From Actinomycetospora sp. (GTDB taxonomy: Bacteria > Actinomycetota > Actinomycetes > Mycobacteriales > Pseudonocardiaceae), in assembly GCA_029266415.1 (NCBI GenBank), contig JAQSWW010000027.1, positions 1-39,194 of the forward strand: a DNA stretch of 39,194 bases, read 5' to 3'. The notes under the pieces were generated by a model, which was not told where the DNA came from, made no database searches, and was given only the letters and a program-made list of their open reading frames with translations. The position numbers were made by a program, and so were the translations under genes. How positions within the stretch are numbered: the first letter of the stretch is position 1; each line of letters begins with the position of its first letter. Below are positions 32,784 through 39,194 of this stretch, piece by piece.

Positions 32784-34223
32784 GTGGGCCCCCTGCGCAG
32801 CGCCGTCGTCGCGACGTGCCGCGCGCTGGCGCCCCGCGTGTCGCTGCCCACGGCCGACGCGGTCGAGGCGGTCGCCTCCCGCATGCTGGCGACGCCGTCG
32901 CTCGTGGTGGCCGGGCCGGTGTCCTCGGGCAAGTCGACGCTGGTCAACGCGCTGGTGGGACGACGGGTGGCACCGACGGGCGCGGGCGAGTGCACCGGCC
33001 TGACCGCCCACTACGTCCGGGGACCGGCCGACCGGCTCGACGTCGTGCTCGTCGACGGCACGCGCCGCCCGCTGCCGCTGGCCGCCGGCGGGCGCGTCCC
33101 GGCCGCGGTCGGCGACCGGCTGGGGGTGCGGGTCGAGGACGTCGACCACCTCGTGGTCACCCTCACCAGCGCGGCCCTCGACGGCCTCACCGTCGTCGAC
33201 ACCCCCGGCACCGGCTCGGCCCGGCGTCCCGACGGGGTGTCCGGCGCCCGGGCCGACGCGGCGCTCGTGGTGCTGCCGGCCACGGCGCACGCGGGCGACC
33301 TCGACGTCCTGCCCGGGCCCGCGGCGCACGGCCCGGCGGGCGTCGTCGCCGTCCTGGGCCGCGCCGACACCGTGTCCGACGACGACGGGCGCGAGCTGGC
33401 CGTGGAGCTCGGGCGGCGCCTGGGCGACCGCGTCGGGCCCATCACCCCGGTGATCGGGCTGCTCGCCGAGACCGCGGTGACCGGCGCGCTGCGGGCCGAG
33501 GACGTGGGCGCGCTGCGGGTGCTCGCCGGCGCCGACCCCGCGGTGCTCGAGGTGGCCCTGCTCGACGCGGAGCTGTTCACCACCGCCGACCTCCCGGTGC
33601 CCGTCGAGGTCCGCGTCCGGCTGCTCGAGCTGCTCGACCTGCGCGGGCTCGCGCTCGGGCTGGCGCTGCTGCGGGCCGACACGGCCGCCGGCGTCGGGGA
33701 GCTCTGCGAGGTCCTGCTCGCCGCGTCGGGACTGGCGACGCTGGTCGGGCGCCTGCGCGACGAGGTCCGCGCCCGCACCGACCTGCACGCCGCGGCCGCC
33801 GGGGTGCGCGAGCTCGCCGCGCTGGGCGAGTCGCTCGTGCGCGCCGAGGCACAGGAGGCCACCGACACCGGGTCGCCCGGCCGCGGTGAGGGCACGCGGG
33901 TCGCCGACGCCGCCGCGGTACTGGCCCGCCGGGAGGCGTTCACCGAGCGCGCCCTGCTCGCCGTCCGCGCCCGGCTCCGGGCCGGCTCGCTGGGCCTGCC
34001 CGCCGAGCTGCTCGACGAGGTCGACCGGCTCGCCGCCCCCGCCCCGCCCGACGTCCGCATCGGCCGGGCGGGTGCCGGCGCCGTCGAGCTCGCCGGGCAC
34101 GCCGCGCGCCGCGCCGCCTGGTGGCGGGCCTACGGCTCGTGGGGGTCGCCGCGGCGCATCGCCGACCTCGCCCACGTCGTGCACCGCACCTACGCGCGGC
34201 TGTGGCGGGAGCTGACGACGTGA
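32784..34223 (+). CDS. Dynamin-like GTPase (soluble, intact P-loop)
   Basis: A 479-residue GTPase of the bacterial dynamin-like type. G1 is GPVSSGKST at residues 44-52, the G2 Thr is at about 71 in GECTGLT, G3 is DTPG at 139-142, and the G4 position is GRAD at 192-195 in place of the usual NKxD/TKxD. The helical remainder is Ala/Leu/Arg-rich with no transmembrane segment. Bacterial dynamins work in membrane tubulation, fusion or division; Streptomyces DynA/DynB and mycobacterial IniA/IniC are examples. It overlaps the next gene by 4 nt (GTGA). The GTG at 32784 lacks a clear Shine-Dalgarno; an upstream in-frame extension to 32679 has non-coding character. Confidence 0.85.
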   Translation: MGPLRSAVVATCRALAPRVSLPTADAVEAVASRMLATPSLVVAGPVSSGKSTLVNALVGRRVAPTGAGECTGLTAHYVRGPADRLDVVLVDGTRRPLPLAAGGRVPAAVGDRLGVRVEDVDHLVVTLTSAALDGLTVVDTPGTGSARRPDGVSGARADAALVVLPATAHAGDLDVLPGPAAHGPAGVVAVLGRADTVSDDDGRELAVELGRRLGDRVGPITPVIGLLAETAVTGALRAEDVGALRVLAGADPAVLEVALLDAELFTTADLPVPVEVRVRLLELLDLRGLALGLALLRADTAAGVGELCEVLLAASGLATLVGRLRDEVRARTDLHAAAAGVRELAALGESLVRAEAQEATDTGSPGRGEGTRVADAAAVLARREAFTERALLAVRARLRAGSLGLPAELLDEVDRLAAPAPPDVRIGRAGAGAVELAGHAARRAAWWRAYGSWGSPRRIADLAHVVHRTYARLWRELTT

Positions 34224-35863
34224 GCGACCTGCCCACGCAGGTCGCGCGGACCCGGGAGGCGCTGGCCGGCCTGCTCGCCCGGCTCGACCCCGACGCCGCC
34301 GCGCGGGCCGCCGCGCCGCCCCCGCCCGCGCGCCCGACCGTGGTCCTGGTCGGCGCCCCGGGCCGGGGTCGCGGCGAGCTGCTGGCCTCGCTGCTGGGCC
34401 TCGACGCCGTGCCCGGGCGCGGCGCCGACGGGCGCTGCGGGCGACCCACGGCGACGCGGCCGCGGCGCCGCGACCCGGGCACCTGGCCGATGGACTGGGC
34501 GACCGCCGCGCTGGTGCTCGCCGACGCCGCCGCCCCGCTCGGCGCCGAGGAGCTCGCCGCGCTGGCCCGCGGCGCCGGGCGCGTCGACACCGTCGTCTTC
34601 GCCCTCACCCGCACCGACGCCCACCGCGGGTGGCGCACGGTGCTCGAGGCCGACCGCGCGCTCGTGGCCGAGCACGTCCCGCGGCTCGCGGGCGCCCCCT
34701 GGTTCCCGGTCGCGGCGGCGCTCGCGCGGCGGGCGGGGTCGGCGGCCTCCCCGGCGGTGGCCGAGGCCCTGCGCCGCCGGTCGGGGATCGCGGCCCTGCA
34801 GCGCGAGCTGCACCGTCTCGTCGCCCGGCGCCGGCGCATGCTCGCCGAGGCCAACGCGCTGCGGCTGCTCGCCGCGGGGCTCGACGGCGTCGCCACCCGG
34901 GCGGAGGCGACGCGGGCGGCGCTGCGGGCCCCGGCCACCGGCGACCTCGCCCGCCGCCGCGACGAGCTGCTCGCCGCCCGGGCCGCGCTGCGCCGCGACC
35001 ACCACACCCGCTGGCGCGCCGACCTCGCCGGCGCCCGAGTCGCGGCCGCGGACGACCTCGCCGAGCGGGTGCGGGCCCTCGCCGCGAGCACCCGCGCCCG
35101 CATCGACGCCGCCGACCGCGCCGGCCTCGCCGCCGTGCCCCGCGAGCGGGCCGACGAGGTCGAGCCGCTCGCCGCCGCGGTCGTCGAGGGCCTCGGCGCC
35201 CGGCTGCGCGCGCTAGTCGCCGCGACGCTCGCCGACCTCGTGCCCGCCGACGAGCTGCCCGCACTGCGGGTGGCCGAATTCGATCGCGGGGATGCCGGTC
35301 TCGTCCCGCCGCCGCGGGCCCGCCCGGCCGAGGACCGGCTGCTCGTGGTCGCCGGGGCGTCGGGCGGGCTGGGGCTCTCGCGGCTGGCGCTGCTGCCCCT
35401 GCTCGCGGTGCCGCTCGCGCCGGCCGCGCTGGGCGTCGCGCTCGTGCCCGTGTCGGTCGGGCTCGGGCTCGGCGCGGCGGGGTGGGTGGCGCGGGCCCGG
35501 CGCCTCGCCGCGGACCGGGCGCACCTGCGGCAGTGGACCGCCGAGGCCCTCGCCGAGGTGCGCGGCGACCTCGACCGGGTGCTCGCCGACGCGCTGATCA
35601 CCACCGAGCGCGAGGTCACCCTGGCCCTGGACGCCGCGCTGGAGCACCGCGCCCGCGAGCTCGAGGACGCCGTGTCCGCCGCGGACCGCGCCGTGCGCCA
35701 CGCCGGCGCCGACCGCGCCGAGGCCGACCGGGCGGCGGCGCGCACCGCGGCCGAGGCGCGCGAGGGCCGCGACCGCGCCGAGGCCCTGCTGCGCCACCTC
35801 GCCGCGCTGCGCGAGCGCGTCGATGTTCCCGAACCGCACCCACGGCCCGCGGGCGCGACCTAG
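34220..35863 (+). CDS. Dynamin-like protein with degenerate GTPase and membrane hairpin
   Basis: A 547-residue partner of the preceding GTPase. The P-loop position reads GAPGRGRGE (residues 45-53), lacking the essential Lys-Ser/Thr. The nucleotide-binding domain is shortened, with only a TRTD-like G4 remnant (FALTRTDAH), so it probably does not hydrolyse GTP. Long Ala/Arg/Glu-rich helices follow, then a hydrophobic hairpin at about residues 375-425 (LSRLALLPLLAVPLAPAALG, VALVPVSVGLGLGAAG) suited to membrane insertion, and a C-terminal coiled coil. Start GTG 34220 overlaps the upstream stop by 4 nt, so the two proteins are made together, probably as a heteromer. Confidence 0.8.
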   Translation: MSDLPTQVARTREALAGLLARLDPDAAARAAAPPPPARPTVVLVGAPGRGRGELLASLLGLDAVPGRGADGRCGRPTATRPRRRDPGTWPMDWATAALVLADAAAPLGAEELAALARGAGRVDTVVFALTRTDAHRGWRTVLEADRALVAEHVPRLAGAPWFPVAAALARRAGSAASPAVAEALRRRSGIAALQRELHRLVARRRRMLAEANALRLLAAGLDGVATRAEATRAALRAPATGDLARRRDELLAARAALRRDHHTRWRADLAGARVAAADDLAERVRALAASTRARIDAADRAGLAAVPRERADEVEPLAAAVVEGLGARLRALVAATLADLVPADELPALRVAEFDRGDAGLVPPPRARPAEDRLLVVAGASGGLGLSRLALLPLLAVPLAPAALGVALVPVSVGLGLGAAGWVARARRLAADRAHLRQWTAEALAEVRGDLDRVLADALITTEREVTLALDAALEHRARELEDAVSAADRAVRHAGADRAEADRAAARTAAEAREGRDRAEALLRHLAALRERVDVPEPHPRPAGAT

Positions 35864-35866
35864 CCT
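35861..35866 (+). promoter_or_regulatory. -10 element for the acidic protein, overlapping the dynamin stop
   Basis: TAGCCT begins with the TAG stop codon of the upstream gene and lies 7 nt before the next ATG, so the small downstream gene may have its own leaderless promoter. Confidence 0.45.
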
Positions 35867-35873
35867 CGCGGGC

Positions 35874-36233
35874 ATGGTGGAGCTGCCCGGGGACCTCCCC
35901 GACGTGCACGTCGATCCCGGCGCGCCGGAGCCCGACCTGCTCGTCGCCGCGCCCGACGGCCCCCGGGCGCTCGGGCCCGCCACCGTCGACAGCGACGGCG
36001 ACGGGCGGGCCGACACGGTCGTGGTCGCCGAGCCCGACGCGCTCGCGCTGGCCACCGACCTCGACCGCGACGCCCGCGTCGACGTGCTCACCCGCGTGCA
36101 CGCCGACGGCACGGCGACGACCGAGGTGCCCGACGATCCGGGCGAGGCCGCCGCCGCGCCCTGGGACGAGGGGCCCACCCCGCCGCCGCCGACGATCGAC
36201 CCGGTCACCGGGCGCTGGGTCCGGGGCGGTTGA
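35874..36233 (+). CDS. Small acidic protein with DxDGDGxxD motif (DUF6802-like)
   Basis: A 119-residue strongly acidic protein. VDSDGDGRADTVVVAEPDAL followed by TDLDRDARVDVLTRVHADG are two imperfect copies of a DxDxDGxxD pattern found in Ca2+-binding loops; the C-terminus is Pro-rich. It resembles short actinobacterial proteins of the DUF6802 type, an assignment I hold loosely. No signal peptide is visible. Its position directly after the dynamin-like pair suggests an accessory role. The ATG at 35874 follows TAGCCT by 7 nt, with no ribosome binding site. Confidence 0.65.
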   Translation: MVELPGDLPDVHVDPGAPEPDLLVAAPDGPRALGPATVDSDGDGRADTVVVAEPDALALATDLDRDARVDVLTRVHADGTATTEVPDDPGEAAAAPWDEGPTPPPPTIDPVTGRWVRGG

Positions 36234-36259
36234 GGCGGGATCTCCCGCGCGCGGACGGG

Positions 36260-36265
36260 TAGGTT
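36260..36265 (+). promoter_or_regulatory. -10 element of tldD, leaderless start
   Basis: TAGGTT lies 8 nt before the GTG of tldD with no Shine-Dalgarno, consistent with a separate leaderless transcript for tldD-tldE. Confidence 0.45.
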
Positions 36266-36273
36266 CGCGGCCC

Positions 36274-37791
36274 GTGGAGAGTCGCGGGACGCACGCCGTC
36301 GACCAGGACTTCCTCGCGCTGCCCCGGGCCGCCCTCGCCGACGCCGCCCTCGACGCCGCGCGCCGCGGCGGGGCCGAGCACGCCGACCTGCGCGTGCACC
36401 GCCTGCGCACCCAGCACCTCGAGCTGCGCGACGGCCGGGTGGTCGTCGCCGCCGACCAGGACACCGAGGGACTCGCGGTCCGGGTGCTGCGCGACGGCGT
36501 GTGGGGCTTCGCCGCCCACGTCGACCTCACCCCGGAGGCGGCGGCCGCGACGGCGCACCGGGCCCTCGACGTCGCCAAGACCCTGACCTCGCTGGCCACC
36601 GAGCGCGTCACCCTCGCCGACGAGCCGGTGCACGCCGACGCCGTGTGGGTCTCGCCCTACGAGGTCGACCCGTGGACGGTCGACGTCGCCGACAAGATCG
36701 GCCTGCTGACCGCGCGGTCCACCACGCTGCTGGCGGTGCCCGGCGTCGACCACGTCGCCGCGGGCTGCGTGCAGGTCAAGGAGCAGGTGTTCTACGCCGA
36801 CACCGCCGGCACCTCGACCACCCAGCAGCGGGTGCGCGTCGACCCCGACGTCACGATCACCACCGTCGACCGCGCCGCCGGCGGCTTCGAGACGCTGCGC
36901 TCGCTGGCCCCACCGGCGGGACGCGGCTGGGAGTACCTCACCGGCACCGGCTGGGAGTGGGACGCCGAGCTCGCCGAGCTCCCGGAGCTGCTCGCCGAGA
37001 AGGTGCGTGCCCCGGGCGTCGAGCCGGGCCCCACCGACCTCGTCATCGACCCCACCAACCTGTGGCTGGTGATCCACGAGTCGATCGGCCACGCCACCGA
37101 GTACGACCGGGCCATCGGTTACGAGGCGGCCTACGCCGGGACGAGCTTCGCCACCCCGGACCAGCTGGGCACCCTGCGCTACGGCAGCGACGTCCTGTCC
37201 GTCACCGGCGACCGCACGGTCCCGCACGGGCTGGCCAGCGTCGGCTACGACGACGACGGGGTGGCCGGCCAGGAGTTCGACCTGATCCGCGACGGCGTCC
37301 TCGTCGGCTACCAGGTGGACCGCTCGTTCGCGCCGCGCCTGGGCCTCGACCGGTCGAACGGCTGCGCCTACGCCGACTCGGCCGCGCACGTCCCGCTGCA
37401 GCGGATGGCCAACGTGTCGCTGCGCGCCGACCCCGACACCGACCGGTCCACCGCCGCGCTCATCGACGGCGTGGAGGACGGGCTCTACATCGTGGGCGAC
37501 CGGTCCTGGTCGATCGACATGCAGCGCTACAACTTCCAGTTCACCGGGCAGCGCTTCCACCGCATCCGCAACGGCCGGCTCGCCGGCCAGGTCCGCGACG
37601 TCGCCTACCAGGCCACGACCACCGACTTCTGGGGCTCGCTGGAGGCCGTCGGCGGGCGCTCGACGTGGCGTCTGGGCGGGGCGTTCAACTGCGGCAAGGC
37701 CCAACCCGGCCAGGTCGCCCCGGTCAGCCACGGTTGCCCGTCGGCGCTGCTGCGCGGGGTGACCGTGCTCAACACGGGGAGCGGGTCGTGA
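36274..37791 (+). CDS. tldD: TldD-family metalloprotease
   Basis: Zinc protease subunit of the TldD/TldE heterodimer, which degrades or matures unfolded peptides such as microcins and CcdA in other bacteria. The 505-residue length fits the family. The family metal motif HExxxH is at 268-273 (HESIGH), followed by the TldD-type Glu in ATEYDRAIGYE. The N-terminal domain shows the HADLRVHRLRTQHLELRDGRV pattern. The C-terminal part has GVEDGLYIVGDRSWSIDMQR and FNCGKAQPGQ. The GTG at 36274 appears leaderless. It overlaps tldE by 4 nt (GTGA), and the two subunits are therefore translationally coupled. The substrate here is unknown. Confidence 0.95.
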   Translation: MESRGTHAVDQDFLALPRAALADAALDAARRGGAEHADLRVHRLRTQHLELRDGRVVVAADQDTEGLAVRVLRDGVWGFAAHVDLTPEAAAATAHRALDVAKTLTSLATERVTLADEPVHADAVWVSPYEVDPWTVDVADKIGLLTARSTTLLAVPGVDHVAAGCVQVKEQVFYADTAGTSTTQQRVRVDPDVTITTVDRAAGGFETLRSLAPPAGRGWEYLTGTGWEWDAELAELPELLAEKVRAPGVEPGPTDLVIDPTNLWLVIHESIGHATEYDRAIGYEAAYAGTSFATPDQLGTLRYGSDVLSVTGDRTVPHGLASVGYDDDGVAGQEFDLIRDGVLVGYQVDRSFAPRLGLDRSNGCAYADSAAHVPLQRMANVSLRADPDTDRSTAALIDGVEDGLYIVGDRSWSIDMQRYNFQFTGQRFHRIRNGRLAGQVRDVAYQATTTDFWGSLEAVGGRSTWRLGGAFNCGKAQPGQVAPVSHGCPSALLRGVTVLNTGSGS

Positions 37792-39194
37792 GCGCGTCCG
37801 GGGCGGCCCTGGTCGAGCGGGCGCTGGCGATCGCGGCCGAGGCCGCGCCCGGCGCCGGTGCGGTGGCGCTGGTCCGCGAGGTGTCCGAGGCCGTGGTGCG
37901 CTGGGCCAACTCGACGCTGACCACCAACGGGCACACCGTGGAGCGGCGCCTGTCGGTGATCGTGCTCGTGCCCCTGGACGGCGGCACCGGCGCGGGCGTG
38001 GTCACCGTGCCCGCGCCGACCTCGCTGGCCGCGGGCCCCGAGGGCGACGCGGTCCTGCGCGACGCCGTCGCCGGCGCGGTGCAGTCGGCGCAGCGCGGCG
38101 GTCCCGCCCGCGACGCCGCCCCGCTGCCCGGGCCCGAGGGCGGGGACGACCCGGCCTGGGGCGAGGGCGCCGGCGAGACCTCGATGGCCGCCTTCGGCCG
38201 CCTCGCCGAGGAGCTCGGCGCGTCGTTCCGCCCCGGCGAGGCGTCGTACGGCTTCGGCGAGCACCGCGTCACCACGTCCTGGCTCGGCACGACCGCCGGC
38301 GTCCGGCGCCGCTGGGTGGAGCCGACCGGATCGGTGGAGCTCAACCTCAAGGACCCGGTCACGGGCACCTCGGTGTGGGCCGGCGAGGGCGCCACCGACC
38401 TGCGCGACGTCGACGTCACCGCCCTGGTCACCAGGCTGCGCGACCGGCTCCCCTGGGGCCGGCGGCGCATCGACCTGCCGGCGGGGCGCTACGAGACGCT
38501 GCTGCCGCCGTCGGCGGTGTCCGACCTGATGATCTACCTCGCCTGGGCGATGGGCGGGCGCCCCGCCCAGGAGGGCCGGTCGGCGTTCTCCCGCGCCGGC
38601 GGCACGCGGGTCGGCGAGAAGCTCGGCGCGCTGCCCCTGACCCTCGCCGGCGACCCCGCCGCGCCCGGCTTCCCCGACCTCGCCTACACCCCGGTGCTCG
38701 CGACCACGTACTCCGGCGACGAGGTCTCGGTGTTCGACAACGGCGCCACCACCGGCCGCGTCGAGTGGGTGCGCGACGGCACGGTGGCCACGCTGGCCTA
38801 CCCCCGGGCGGCGGCCTCGGAGTACGGGGCGCCCTTCGCCGCGCCCACCGACAACCTCGTGCTCACCGGTGGCGAGGACGCCACGCTCGAGGAGATGGTG
38901 GCGTCGACCGGCGGACGCGGCCTGTTGCTGACCTGCCTCTGGTACATCCGCGAGGTCGACCCGACGACGCTGCTGCTCACGGGCCTGACGCGCGACGGGG
39001 TGTACCTGGTCGAGGGCGGCGAGATCGTCGGCGAGGTCAACAACTTCCGCTTCAACGAGTCGCCGCTGGACCTCCTGCGCCGCGTCACCGAGGCCGGCGC
39101 CACCGAGCGGACCCTGCCGCGCGAGTGGAAGGACTGGTTCACCCGCGCCGCCATGCCACCGCTGCGCGTCCCCGACTTCGCCATGACCTCGGTG
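37788..39194 (+). CDS. tldE: TldE/PmbA-family subunit (partial, runs off window)
   Basis: Partner of TldD; it lacks the HExxxH motif and completes the chamber of the heterodimeric protease. The 469 codons visible are open to the window edge. Recognisable features are the N-terminal ANSTLTTNGHTVERRLSVIV, LPAGRYETLLPPSAVSDLMIYL, PVLATTYSGDEVSVFDNG, the C-terminal LLLTCLWYIREVDPTTLLLTG and the VNNFRFNESPLDLL block of PmbA proteins. The GTG at 37788 overlaps the tldD stop. The Ala/Gly-rich segment around residues 100-125 looks like a lineage-specific insert. Confidence 0.93.
   Translation, partial: MSASGAALVERALAIAAEAAPGAGAVALVREVSEAVVRWANSTLTTNGHTVERRLSVIVLVPLDGGTGAGVVTVPAPTSLAAGPEGDAVLRDAVAGAVQSAQRGGPARDAAPLPGPEGGDDPAWGEGAGETSMAAFGRLAEELGASFRPGEASYGFGEHRVTTSWLGTTAGVRRRWVEPTGSVELNLKDPVTGTSVWAGEGATDLRDVDVTALVTRLRDRLPWGRRRIDLPAGRYETLLPPSAVSDLMIYLAWAMGGRPAQEGRSAFSRAGGTRVGEKLGALPLTLAGDPAAPGFPDLAYTPVLATTYSGDEVSVFDNGATTGRVEWVRDGTVATLAYPRAAASEYGAPFAAPTDNLVLTGGEDATLEEMVASTGGRGLLLTCLWYIREVDPTTLLLTGLTRDGVYLVEGGEIVGEVNNFRFNESPLDLLRRVTEAGATERTLPREWKDWFTRAAMPPLRVPDFAMTSV

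Overview
The window is high-GC (roughly 70-75%) chromosomal DNA of an actinobacterium, most likely a member of the Pseudonocardiaceae such as Pseudonocardia. The evidence is codon bias with G/C at third positions, frequent GTG starts, the HspR/HAIR-controlled dnaK-grpE-dnaJ operon, and a set of genes with clear mycobacterial counterparts: an Rv0338c-like Fe-S reductase, dcd, the Rv0207c-like NYN protein next to trmB, and tldD/tldE. The genus is inferred from gene content; no 16S or other marker is present.

Layout. Positions 1-3.8 kb hold dnaK-grpE-dnaJ on the minus strand (dnaJ runs off the left edge), with two HAIR-like operators upstream of dnaK and two strong hairpins between dnaK and grpE. 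Positions 4.0-5.3 kb carry a TIGR01777-type SDR epimerase and a VOC protein. Positions 5.3-13.7 kb hold a tightly coupled six-gene minus-strand operon for a type IV secretion/conjugation-like machine: small VirB2-like membrane protein, TcpE/PrgI-like protein, VirB4 ATPase, TrbL/VirB6 channel protein, VirB8/TcpC-like protein, and a membrane-anchored lytic transglycosylase + NlpC/P60 hydrolase. No relaxase or coupling protein is seen. Positions 14.2-17.5 kb carry the large Fe-S reductase and dcd on the plus strand.

Positions 17.5-20.3 kb hold a membrane diguanylate cyclase, a half-length UDP-GlcNAc 2-epimerase-like protein and tRNA-Gly(CCC). Positions 20.4-26.8 kb are an accessory patch of small regulator/enzyme pairs: cupin<->MarR-GNAT, ArsR-AHSA1, HSL-type esterase, SLT-domain secreted protein, SDR, and NTF2-like<->HTH. 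Positions 26.8-30.1 kb hold a PrpE-type acyl-CoA synthetase and an amidohydrolase broken by a 7-bp tandem duplication. Positions 30.3-32.7 kb hold the NYN protein, trmB, a small unknown protein and a three-helix membrane protein. Positions 32.8-36.2 kb hold a two-gene dynamin-like GTPase unit (one intact GTPase, one that has lost its P-loop lysine but has a membrane hairpin) plus a small acidic DxDGDG protein. The window ends with tldD and an unfinished tldE.

Features that stand out are the relaxase-less T4SS operon embedded between housekeeping genes, the GTPase/pseudo-GTPase dynamin pair with its acidic partner, several classes of short intergenic palindromes (one 47-bp element occurs twice), repeated leaderless gene starts, and the duplication-broken amidohydrolase.
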